DNA of 64,000 nucleotides from Conchocele bisecta (Eukaryota > Mollusca > Bivalvia > Lucinida > Thyasiridae): positions 496,001 through 560,000 of the forward strand of contig CM055279.1 of NCBI GenBank assembly GCA_029237695.1, written 5' to 3'. The translations under genes were made by a program, and so were the position numbers. The stretch's first letter is position 1, and every line of letters starts with the position of its first letter. The notes beneath the pieces were generated by a model. That model did no database searches. It was not told the origin of the DNA and was given only the letters and a program-made list of their open reading frames with translations. Shown piece by piece: positions 31,866-43,300 of the stretch.

Positions 31866-33563
31866 CGTGTTGTGTTCACGTATGTATTTTGTGTCTTCTG
31901 GTTTCAAGTTGCATTCAAAGATAAAAATCCCACCATATCTTTCAAATATTTTTTCATAAATTGCTTTCCATTTCCCTATGTTGGTTGAATCGCATATTCT
32001 TTTCACCCATGAAGCTCTTACAGAAGTTATAAAACTATCTATGTCTAGCATTTTTAGTCCACCTTTTTCATAAGATTGAATTATTGTATTTCGTTTAACT
32101 TTATCAGGCTTGTTGTCCCATAAAAATGAAATAACTTAGTTCTAATTCGTTTTATCATATTTTCTGGTGGATCATGTAAAACTGTCAATGGATATATCAA
32201 TTTTGGGACAGCAAACGTCTTTATAACCGTAATGTTTCCAAATAAGCTTAACTTTCTGCGTTTCCATCGGTCAAGACACTTTTCAAATTCTAATATTTTT
32301 GGTAAAACGTTATGTTCATGAGTAGCACTACTATCGTTCAGGAATGTGATGCCTAAGGCTTTTGCACTGTGTGAGGTCCAAGTAAAAGTTTTGTTGGGGC
32401 AGAATATGATATATGTATCTTTTAAAGCACCTACTCTCATTACTGTAGATTTTTTTATGTTAAGTTTGAGGCCGGAAATCTTACTGAACTCATCTATTAT
32501 GTATATTAACTTTTCAAAGGATTTTTGCGTACCGTTTGTCATAAAAGTTGCATCTTCAGCAAACATTGTAATTTTTAGCTCTATATCACCGATTTTGACT
32601 CCAGTTATATCTGCATCGTTGATGATAGATTTTGATAATATTTCAATGGCCATAATAAAGAGATACGGGGATAACGGACAACCCTGGCGTACACCTCTAT
32701 TTATTGAAAAGAAATCTGATAAGTACCCATTATTTGTTACACAACCTTTTGCATCAGAGTAAAACAGTTTTATCCAATTCTGTAGATCGGTGCCAAAATT
32801 GAAATATTCCATGACTTTTAAAAGGTATGTATGTTCAACAGTATCAAATGCTTTTTCAAAGTCTGTGAAGAAGAATAGACCTGGTGCATCAGTTTCGTTA
32901 GGTTGTTCTATTGTTTCAGAAAGAGTTCTAATGTTTTCTCCTATATATCTTCCCTTAAGAAACCCAGTTTGTGAATAATCTATTATTGTCGGTAGGGCTT
33001 TTTTAATTCAATTTGCAATGGCCTTTGATGCTATTTTGTAATCAACGTTAAGTAATGATATGGGTCTCCAATTTGTTAATATTGATAAGTCACTGTCTTT
33101 CTTAGGTATTAATGTTATTATTCCTTGTTTTTGCAATTCGCTTAGTGACCCGTTTGCTAATGAATAGTTAAAAGAATCTGTATAGTGTCGTTTTATATCA
33201 TTCTACAGTCAGACCGTCTGAGCCCGGGCTTTTATTATTTTTCATTTCTTTTAAGGCAATGCTACATTCATATTCAGAAAGGTTACCTTCGCATAACTGT
33301 TTATTTTCTTCAGATAATATATTCTGATCGTTATTATTTGTGAAGAAATTGTAATTACTATTTTCAACATCTTTGTTTGTATACAGCTTTTTATAGTATT
33401 CATTTTGCTCATGTAATATTTCTTCATTTTTTGTAACAGTTTTTCCATTTACATTTAAACGAACTATAGTTTTATTTTCTGATCGTTTCTTTTCTAAATT
33501 AGCAAAATATTTAGTATTCTTTTTGTTACCCTCTATATATTCCGCTTTGATCGTAGCATACAC
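31866..33563 (-). pseudogene. LINE ORF2 reverse-transcriptase part
   Basis: Motifs run on the minus strand: NNKSPGSDGLTVE (33200), FFFTDFEKAFDTVEHTYL (motif A, near 32850), RGVRQGCPLSPYLF (near 32690) and FAEDATF in place of Y/F-A-D-D (near 32570). At least one frame change occurs between 33198 and 33000. The Asp-to-Glu/Asp reading of the catalytic motif and the breaks show it is inactive. Confidence 0.8.
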
Positions 33564-33607
33564 CCTTTCACTTTCTTTTCATGAATGTCTTCTAGCTTTT
33601 CTTTTTT

Positions 33608-34069
33608 AGGCTTCATATCTTAATGATGAATCCATCATTAAGGTTTCATATCTTAATGATGAATCCATCTTTAAGGCTTCATATCTCAATGATGAATCCA
33701 TCATTAAGGTTTCATATCTCAATGATGAATCCATCCTTAAGGCTTCATATCTCAATGATGAATCCATCCTTAATGATCAACCCATCCTCGATGATCCATA
33801 TCTTAATGATCAACCCTTCCTTAATAATGATCCATATCTTAATGATCAATCCATCCTTAATGATCAATCCATCCTTAATGATCGACCCATCCTCAATGAT
33901 CCATATCTTAATGATCAACCCATCCTTAATGATCCATATCTCATTGATCAATCCATCCTTAATGATCCATATCTTAATGATGAATCCATCCTTAATGATC
34001 CATATCTTAATGGTCAATCCATCCTTAATGATCCGTATCTCAATGATCATCAACCTATCCTTAATGATC
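33608..34069. repeat. 33-bp minisatellite, second block
   Basis: The units carry on after the LINE, first as ATGAATCCATC...AAGGCTTCATATC, then as variants with GATCAATCCATCCTTAATG and GATCCATATCTTAATG. Local higher-order pairing of the two variants is visible. Confidence 0.85.
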
Positions 34070-35126
34070 CACAGGTGAAAGACTCGGAACTGATAAATGG
34101 CTCATTTGTAAACCGTTACCCCACCCACCAATTTACGTACAATAGACACTATAGCGTTTTCAAGGTTGGAAAGAGCTTGGGAAAATTTTGTAGTTTCTGA
34201 CTCGCTCAAACACCACACATTTCGATTTTTCTGCTGACTTATGTCTCAGGTAATCCATAAATGTCTTAGGGCTTCAAATATATTCACTTCAATCATCTGC
34301 TTTATGCATTTCATTCGTTACGGGCAAATTAGCTACCACAGCCAATGCGATAATTGTGTGTACGAAAGAATGTCACACATTTTTGTGAGCTGTGGAAGCA
34401 TAAATTACGTGTAAAATCGGGCTGAAATCCCATTACAGTCTCAACATATTGACGTGAATCACTGAAATAAACATCAGTAAATCCGATGTTACAATTTGTG
34501 ACAAACAAGTGTCATTCATTAACATTGAATGATCTAAAACGTGTGTTTATTTTGATTTGCGTACCAACATTTCGACATTTGAATTTAACGACTGCACTGG
34601 CTTGATGACTTTGCATGTCGGGACCGACTATTTAAGTCCCCATCCGATAGGACTAGGCTAGCACAAAGTTGTCTTGCACAAGGACACGCCGAATCGACCA
34701 TTCGCAGCGGTCGAGCTGGGAAACGAACCCGGGGTCTCCCGATCCGCGGGAAAACCTAAACTGGAGCGTTACAAATACTACAGCCAATCAGGTGGCGATG
34801 TGTGTGTGGGCTTCTTTTGGAGAGATATTTCTCTGTAACGTTGGTTGCTAAAACGTGTGTAACTAAAAATATACTAAACACAGATGTTTAAAGTGAATAT
34901 ATTTGGGGACCTAAGGCATTTATTATTTGCCAGCGGCGTAAGTCGGCAGAAAATTTGAAAAGTGTGGTGTTTGAGCGAGCCCGAAACTAAGCCGGTCTAT
35001 GGCATTGTCCCAAGCTCTTGCCCACCTTGAAAGGCTATACTGTATATTGTAAGAAAATGGGTGGGTGGGGTAACGTTTTTCAAATGAGCCATTTATTGGG
35101 TCCTCAGTCAGAGTCTTTCACCTGTG
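34070..35126. mobile_element. 1057-bp inverted-repeat element with an 8-bp duplication in the minisatellite
   Basis: The ends CACAGGTGAAAGACTC and GAGTCTTTCACCTGTG are inverted, and similarity extends about 110 bases inward (CGTTACCCCACCCACC on both arms). TAATGATC flanks both sides (34062-34069 and 35127-35134), an 8-bp duplication as in hAT elements, although the minisatellite itself contains this word often. No transposase is present. The interior holds a B-box-like SINE piece near 34640-34790. Confidence 0.75.
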
Positions 35127-35365
35127 TAATGATCCATATCTCAATGATCAATCCATCCGTAATGATCCATATCTCAATGATCAATCCATCCTGGAGGCTT
35201 CAATGATCAATCCATCCTTGAGGCTTCATATCTCGATGATCAATCCATCCTTCAGGCTTCATATCTTGTGATGAATCCATCTGTGAGGCTTCATATCTTA
35301 ATGATGAATCCATCCTTGAGGTTTCATATCTTAAAGATGAATCCATCTTTAAGGATTCATAACTT
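35127..35365. repeat. 33-bp minisatellite, third block
   Basis: The array resumes with TAATGATCCATATCTCAATG and then units with TTGAGGCTTCATATC, fading out at about 35365. The three blocks were one array of roughly 0.9 kb. Confidence 0.8.
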
Positions 35366-35642
35366 TAGTGGTAAATCTTATTGAAATTCACACCTGGGGC
35401 TAAGCAATCCAGTGTAGTAAGGGTACCTGACACTGGATCAGGATACTGTCTTACCGTGCTGAAACAAGGCTATGTCGGGTTTCTTATGAAATCAGTCGTC
35501 AAGTTTCATGAATACCACATTAAGTCAAACACAAATGTTAGGTTCTATTTATGGCATAGCAACATACTACATTGAAGCTGCTCTGTTCACATGGTGTGCT
35601 TTGGTTTACATTTGTATTATTATTCAGACACAAGTATATTCT

Positions 35643-35876
35643 GGGGGCCGTTTCACTAAACTTTGTAGGACTTAAATGTTTGTAAGTGCAAACTTATGAT
35701 AGTCTGTAAATTTCACATTAACAATGTTTTCTTGTAAACTATTATTGGATTTACATTTATTGAGCATAGGTTGCATATGCTCAATAAATGTAAATCCATC
35801 AATCGTAATTTACAGATGATCATAAATTTGCAATTACAAACATTTTAGTCGTACAAAGTTTAGTGAAACGGGCCCC
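35643..35876. mobile_element. MITE family 2 copy
   Basis: It runs from GGGGGCCGTTTCACTAAAC to GTTTAGTGAAACGGGCCCC, with the central pair TGAGCATA / TATGCTCA. Confidence 0.85.
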
Positions 35877-36449
35877 TGATTTTTAATACCCGATACATTA
35901 ACAATGTGTTGCTGCACTGCTAAAGCCCATTTTATGATATAGACAAGAATCACATGTTTTGCAGTTAAGTTCATTTTATTAAAACACTTCATACAATGTC
36001 ATGCAAAGAGCATGGGTGAGGTTGGGAATGAAAATATGGATGATGATAAACATGCAAATGAAGTTTCAAGCGAATCACTTGTACAGTAAAGCAGTTATAG
36101 CAGTGTGAATCTACTGAACGGGAAATTTAAAATCTACCAAAGCAAAATTTCAGTCATTTGACATTGACCTTGGGCACAGGGGTAGCATTAGTGGAGTGGA
36201 TAATGAAAATATGGATGATGATAAAAATGCACATTAAGTTTCCAGTGAATCACTCGGTCATTTGACCTGAAGCAGAATGGAAAATGTGACGGACGACTTT
36301 TGTATCCCTGTATCCTATGTTCGTTCAGCAATGAGATAAAAAATGGGCTTGTATAGATTAACTAGTGGCATCCTTCCTAAGATGTCGTTGTTACAAGCGT
36401 TGTTAATGTTTCCCCACCACAATAACAACCTAGCCCCAGATCAGATTTG

Positions 36450-36600
36450 ATTTAATGGTGTTTAACGGCCTGTAGACAGCTACGGTCATTTTAGCCTGGG
36501 TTAATGGGGTCAAATCCCATATATGAAACCTGTAGTGATCAGAACTCAATGTTTACAGGAAAAATATACATTCAGCTCTGAAATAGAATAGCGTGACCTG
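36450..36600 (-). mobile_element. Retroelement tail family copy
   Basis: It shares the GGCCGTTAAACACCA-type end (plus-strand complement GGTGTTTAACGGCC) and the TTCAGCTCTGAAAT segment with 16800-17000. It is directly followed by a tRNA-headed SINE. Confidence 0.55.
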
Positions 36601-36800
36601 GTGAAAGTGAATGGGTTTAACGTCCCACCAACAGCTAGGGTCATATAGAGACGGAATTACAGTTTAAAGTCTCATCCGACAGACCAGTGGGATGGAAATA
36701 CTATGAAGGTATTTTTGATGCCTAAGGCAAGGTTTGAAACAACAACCTCCGGATTGGAAGTAAGGTGTTCTACCCCTAGGCCACAACCCATCCCACATGG
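36601..36800 (-). mobile_element. tRNA-headed SINE, copy with a Gly-like head
   Basis: On the minus strand a tRNA-like head (GTGGCCTAGGGGTAG as box A, GTTTCAAACC as box B, anticodon-loop-like CTTCCAA) leads to a core with ATGAGACTTTAAACTG and CCGTCTCTATATGACC, then AGCTGTTGGTGGGACGTTAA. The same core is at 37738-37880 (headless) and 48437-48628 (with a different head). Confidence 0.65.
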
Positions 36801-37211
36801 AATTAAAAGCTGAAGCATGTGGAAAACAAACTTGGAGAATTAAATATTAATTCTCCTATAATATGTTGAGAATATTGTCATGAACACGATTGAAGCGTCG
36901 GCTAACTCTCAAATAAATAGCACCAGGTAACAGATTATAACGGTTGGTTATTAACCTTTCAACCCTAAATATTTTACACGGTTTGTTCCATGTTAAGTTT
37001 GGAGGGGTATTGTCTCGAACATACTAGTATATGGCCCCAAAATCTTACAAATACATTTTAGAATGACAAACACTGCCGAATCGGACGAGACGGCTAGTTA
37101 CGAGCTGGCTCACCTGGATCTACAGTGTTCACAAACATTACACTTATGGTCTACAAGGGTGAAAGTGTTAATTTCCAATCTGATGTCCTTCCATATTCAA
37201 CACGGGCTATT

Positions 37212-37389
37212 CTATTCCATTTTCTTCGCAGTAACTTGTTTCTTGCCAATTGACCGACTTGACGTATAATCCGGCGACCTCCAGAGTGAAGCGAGAATCA
37301 CCAGATGACACACATGCAACAGGGAACTACTTAATACTGTGGAGGGATATGTGTTCCAAGATAACTCTATCACGCCGAGTAGTAATATT
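37212..37389 (-). CDS. ALG3: ALG3 last coding exon
   Basis: The acceptor TATTTTCAG precedes the exon. It reads [17 protein letters not shown], then [14 protein letters not shown], the final membrane segment, and ends in the lysine-rich tail [10 protein letters not shown] before TAG. A lysine pair near the C-terminus is an ER-retention-like feature usual for this family. Confidence 0.92.
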
Positions 37390-40300
37390 CTGAAAATAGA
37401 TCGAGCATAAATGAGTCCTATAATGCGGAATTTTAATAAATATCCGATATCGATCCATCTCGGATGTTCAGAATGTGGTTTTAGGATTTGTATGGACTGC
37501 AAATTACCTGCCAATTAAATGCAGCAATTTATTTGATCAAATTCCAAGGGGGTTGAGCATACTTTCACAGCCGTGATAAACTGGCGAGATAAATGTGGTT
37601 TCTGCTTTAATAGTTATAACTGCATATAATTTGTGAAACTTAATCCTAATTGATGGTCATACTATAGCATATAAATACTGGCCTTAATATACGGGTTCAA
37701 AAACTCATACCAAATCTGCAGTTGAATTAACCAGAAAGTGAAAAAGTGAAAGGGTTTTTAAACGTCGCAGCAACAGCTAAGGTCATATAGAGACGGGACC
37801 ACAGTTTAAAGTCTCATCAGACGGACCAGTGGGATGGAAATACTATAAGTACTATTTGATGCCCTATGCGAGGCTACATTCTTCCACTTGTCCAACATCA
37901 TGGTTCTGTAGCAATTAATGTAGTTCTAAAGGTTTTTTTCTGTCCGAAACCAGTATTGTAACGGTGCATGTATGGATCAAAAATATATTTTCTGTCTCGC
38001 AACAGTTTGGTTTGTTTGTTTGTTGACAACAGTTTTGTAATGCTGGTCTTGTATGGACAGCATATGTATGCAATACAATAAGGTGACACTGCATTTGAAG
38101 GGGTTAGTGGAAGAAGGGGGCTAACTCCCACATGGAGTTAGCCCCCTTCTTCCACTGACCACTTCAGTAGTACTGACCTGACAACGACGGGTAAACTGGT
38201 GGACCATAGCAGGTAGTGTAGGCCGTGGAAATACCAGACATAGAACTGGTAGTGCAATGAACGACTGAAGCACATCCCGATGAAGTTGGCTGTAAACAGC
38301 GGTAATAATATCTGTACCATTCGTTAAGGATCACATGAGGAGTAGGTAGCAACAAAATAGTATCTTCATGTAGTGCACACAAAATTAGATGGCCGCGGCC
38401 TGCATGTCGTGCCAGCCGAGGCTTTGATATTATACCGAAAAACTTTAACCTGAACGGATGTACGTACGCCAACTATATGTGCCGACTATATGTGCCGACT
38501 GTACTGTCGGCGGGCGGGCGAAACTAACTCCCCACAAACAGCAAAGTTCGTACAGATAGTGGGCCTCGGTTTCAAGTCTCATCCGAAAGATGGGTTGGCC
38601 GGGCGAACGTGAAGGCTAAAATTAACGGTAGGGTTTCCTCCTTATAGCAATCACGATTTGCCTTCGGGTACGTTTTTATCTTTGGCTCTTTTGTTACCTG
38701 GGAGTTGAATTGGGTTATTGCCCATTATAAAAGTAGTAAGATTATCACTGATCCTACTGCTTTTGGGAGGGGGCCAAGTGATTCTGGTGTGGCGAGGACC
38801 TGGCATCAGATCAGGATTATTCTGATTTCAGGGCTGAATATATTTTTTTTTTATTGTAAATATTCAGTTCTGATTTTGGGATTTTCCCCCCATTTGTACA
38901 TATACTTGAATTTGTACATGTATTTGTAATATATGGGATTTAGTACTAAACCCATGACCCGGCCTTAAATGACCGCAGCTGTTGATAGGCAAACCCCAAT
39001 AAACAAAGGCAGGGATTGAAGCCCAAGTAGTGAAGTCACATGCTCTACACACTAGTGTACCAGTCCATCCCTGTATCACAACATCATAAACTCTCGGATA
39101 GATTTTCAAGTAATACTGCAGTGTATAAATAAAAAGAATTTTGCTTGTTTAAATGACGCCTGAAGTCTACAAAACTTTCAGAAAAAGCGGAGTATTCAAC
39201 ATTGAACCCTTCAACCCTGCAGCCAACTTTGCAAACACTGTAGATCCAGATGAGCCGGCTCATAACAAGCGGTCTCGTCAAGATCTACAGTATTGGTAAC
39301 TATTTACTCCTCAAAAGAATTATGAACTAGGTAGCCAAAAATTAGAGTGAACCAGTCTGTTCCATTTATAATTAGAGTGAACCAGTGTGTTCCATTTATA
39401 ATTAGAGTGAACCAGTCTGTTCCATTTATAAATAGAGTGAACCAGTCTGTTCAATTTATAACTAGAAATGGACGCTTGTCGACAAGCGCATGTGTATCCC
39501 CCTCCCCAGATACACAAGTAGTTTGAAAAAAGGGTGTTCGAGTTATGCTCCGGAGACAAAATCAGTGACGGAAAAACAAAGGGAGATAACTGAAGAATTA
39601 GTGATGCAAGAGTTGTCATTCTTGCGGGACACACCTTTAGGGTCGTGGTCTATGCATGTGTGAAGTTTCATGAAAATATTCCAAAGGGTGTTCGAGTTAT
39701 GCTTCAGACACGAAATCAGTGCACGAAACAACAAAGGGAGATAACTAAGAAATTAACGACGCAAGAGTTGTCATTCTTACGTGCGACACACCTTTGGGTC
39801 GTCTTCTATGCATGTGTGAAGTTTAATAAACTAGAAAATGTGTTCATAGAACACGGATGTCCTACATATCGCTTTGATAATAAATGAGGCCAAATTGCAA
39901 GTCAAAATTTTCTTTTACCTGAGCATTAAAGTTTTTGAAGCACCAAGTATGTGACCTTCACCCTGGGCTTGGCGGGGGCAGGACAAACGTGGATTTGGCA
40001 CAGGGCGGTAGAGGACCATTAGAGCAATGCATATATGAAATATGAAGCTGATCCGTGAAAGAAAACAGAAATTATAAGATATTTACCTGAGCGTTAAAGT
40101 TTTTGAAGCACTAAGTATATGATGTTAACCCTGGGCTTGGCGGGGGCGGGACGAACGTGGATTTGGCACAGGGCGGTAGAGGACCATTAGAGCAACGCAT
40201 ATATGAAAATATGAAGTTGATCCGTGAATGGAAAGAAAAATTATAAGATATTTACCTGAGCATTAAAGTTTTTGAAGCACCAAGTATGTGACCTTGACCC

Positions 40301-43300
40301 TGGGATTGGCGGGGGCAGGACGAACGTGGATTTGGCACAGGGCGGTAGAGGACCATTAGAGCAATGCGTATATGAAATATGAAGATGATCCATGAAAGAA
40401 AACAGAAATTATAAGATATTTACCCAAGCGTTAAAGTTTTTGAAGCACTAAGTATGTGACCTTGACCCTGGGCTTGGCGGGGGCAGGACGAACGTGGATT
40501 TGGCACAGGGCGGTAGACGACCATTAGAGCAACGCGTATATGAAATATGAAGTTGATCCGTGAATGGAAATAAAAATTATAAGATATTTACCCGAGCGTT
40601 AAAGTTTTTGGAAGCACCAAGTATGTGACCTTGACCCTGGGATTGGTGGGGCAGGACGAACGTGGATTTGGCACAGGGCGGTAGAGGACCATTAGAGCAA
40701 TGCGTATATGAAATATGAAGATGATCCATGATCCATGAAAGAAAACAGAAAGTATAAGATATTTACCCAAGCGTTAATGTTTTTGAAGCACTAAGTATGT
40801 GACCTTGACCCTGGGCTTGACGGGGGCAGAACGAACGTGGATTTGGCACAGGGCGGTAGAGGACCATTAGAGCAATGCGTATATGCGTGTTCGAGTTATG
40901 CTTTGGATACAAAATCAGAACACGAAACAACAAAGGGAGATAAGTAAACAAGAATTCCGCGGAATCAGATGCCTCGCCTTGTCACGCCTTGACCTCGAGC
41001 CTGGGCCCGAAAGCAATTTTCACTGGCCCGAACATATTATACAATTATTGACTAGTGAACCATAGAATATCAGATTATATTCTATGGCTCACTAGTCAAT
41101 AATTGTTTTATTATATGATAATAGTCTGTATATAGCACTTACGACCTTATGCTACTAGACAAAAATTGAAAAAGAATTTGAAAAAAAAAATGAAAAAAAA
41201 AAATGGAAAAAAAGTTTAAAAATTAAAAATATAATGCTTGCTACTGGAGCCCAGAATTTTTTTTAATAGTCCTATATTTATCTACATATATCTGCACAGG
41301 TCCACATAATGCCACAATATTTTCAACACAGTTTACGGAAATGTAATATAATCATTTACCTGTATAAATTACCTGTAAGTGGTCAGTGGTCAGTTGCACA
41401 TGCTAGCACATGTACAGGTGAATAGTCTGTATATAGCACTTACGACCTTCTGCTACTGGACAAAAATTGAAAAATAATTTGAAAACAAAAATGAAAAAAA
41501 AAAAATGGAAAAAAAAAGTTTAAAAATAATAATGCTTGCTACTGGAGCCCAGATTTTTTTTCCAGTCAAACTGAACAATAATTTGAAGAAAAAAAATAAT
41601 GAAAAAAAATAATGAAAAAAAAAAAAAAAAAAAAATTACAAAAAAAAGTTTAAAAATAATAATGCTTGCTATTGGAGACCAGATTTTTTTTTAATAGTCA
41701 ACACAGTACCCAATGTAGTGATTTACCTGTATAAATTACCTGGTCAGCAGTGGTCAAGCAGTGGTCAAGCAGTGGACATCTGCACATGCTAGCCCATGCT
41801 TAGCACATGGTTCTCCCAGTTTCTATTGTTCTCTCTACAGGTAAGGTGTACAGAGCACACGAGAAAAGGTATACAGAGCAGACGAGAAAACAGGTCTTCA
41901 TGCATTATTGTCCAGTTTGTAGAGTGCGCAAAACAAAAAAGGGAGATAACTGAAAAATTAGCTACGCAAGAGTTGTCATTCTTGTGCGCGACACACCTCC
42001 GGGTCGTGGTCTATGCATGTGTGAAGTTTCATGAAAATATTCCAAATGGGTGGTCGAGTTATGCTCCGGACAGGAAATCAGTGAGCGAAAACAAAAAAGG
42101 GAGATAACTCAAAAATTAGCTATGCAAGAGTTGTCATTCTTGTGCACGACACACCTTCGGTTCGTGGTCTAATTGAATGTGTTAAGTTTCATAAAAATAT
42201 TCCAAAGGGTGGTCGAGTTATGGTCAATCAGTGCGCGAAACAAAAAAGGGAGATAACTAAAAAATTAGCTATGCAAGAGTTGTCATTCTTGTGCGCGACA
42301 CACCTTCGGGTCGTGGTCTATGCATGTGTGAAGTTTCATGAAAATATTCGAAAGGGTGGTGGAGTTATGCTCCGGACACGAAATCAGTGCGAGAAACAAA
42401 AAAGGGAGATAACTCAAAAATTAGCTATGCAAGAGTTGTCATTCTTGTGCGCGACACACCTTCGGGTCGTGGTCTATGCATGTGTGAAGTTTCATGAAAA
42501 TATTCCAAAGGGTGTTCGAGTTATGCTCCGGACAAGAAGTGTCTGCGGCGGACGCGGACGCGGCGCGCTGTCAAATCCATAGTATCCCCCGACGGTAGTC
42601 TGGGGGATACAATTAGAGTGAACCAGTCTGTTCCATTTATTTAGTGCTAATTGCTCTGAAATGCTCATCAACTTCCAAATGTCGTTTACATTTTAATGAA
42701 ACCATATTTAGTAATTATGTCAGAATCGATATCACTGAAATACAGTAATATGATAAGGCAGCAGGGCTCCAGATAAGGAATTAGTAATTGAGTAGTTTCA
42801 CTCCATCATTTCTGAAGCAACTGTTTACACATCAAAAGACAGCAATTATTTAATAGTTTGCTTCGAAATGAAAACATATCTTGGCATTTCATTAGAATTG
42901 TCTCCAAGGACACAATTCTAATGAAATACCAAGATGTGTTTTCATGGAAAATAAGAAAAATATGCTATATTTGTGGTCTGTTTATTGTTTTCTGCAGCAT
43001 GATAAATGTCCCACAAAATTGAAATTGCTTTTTGATACTCGCTACTTCTGATTTCAATTTGGTTTTGGCAATTTTAATTGGGTATTTAAGCAAATACGCA
43101 GCTTATCTGGAGCTGTGAGGAAGAATATCTGACCCACAATTCCCTATGATGCCGAGAGTGGAATAAATTGTCCTAAGGGAGGTCACTCCTCATTCTCCAA
43201 GTTCAGAAACCTATTTACTAGACTGAGGCCAATTTCACTAAACTTTGTACAACAAAAATGTAAGAACTCTATAAGCTTTACACACTAATGTGACTCACTA

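Larger units (their letters stand above)
28895..33607 (-). mobile_element. 5'-truncated Tx1/L1-like LINE inserted in the minisatellite
   Basis: The minus strand carries reverse-transcriptase motifs and ends in an A-rich tail (T runs at 28895-28912 on the plus strand). AGGCTTCATATCTT occurs on both sides (28881 and 33608) as a target duplication. The endonuclease region is missing, so the copy is 5'-truncated. A tandem-core element (30188-31864) has landed inside. Without it the LINE is about 3.0 kb. Confidence 0.8.

Noticed and set aside
32346..32762. A plus-strand ORF of 138 codons
   Set aside because: It is the reverse-strand shadow of the LINE reverse transcriptase.
38164..38472. A minus-strand ORF of 102 codons overlapping an ALG3 exon
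   Set aside because: It is an out-of-frame reading of the exon and its intron flanks.
39915..40885. CRISPR-like regular repeats
   Set aside because: The units are directly adjacent, 155-190 bases long, with no unique spacers, and the genome is eukaryotic. The same holds for all other arrays here, including 7791-7938.
41796..42582. ORFs of 103 and 146 codons with repeated [15 protein letters not shown]
   Set aside because: They are read through 155-bp tandem units of a mobile element; the same text recurs at 55985-56834.
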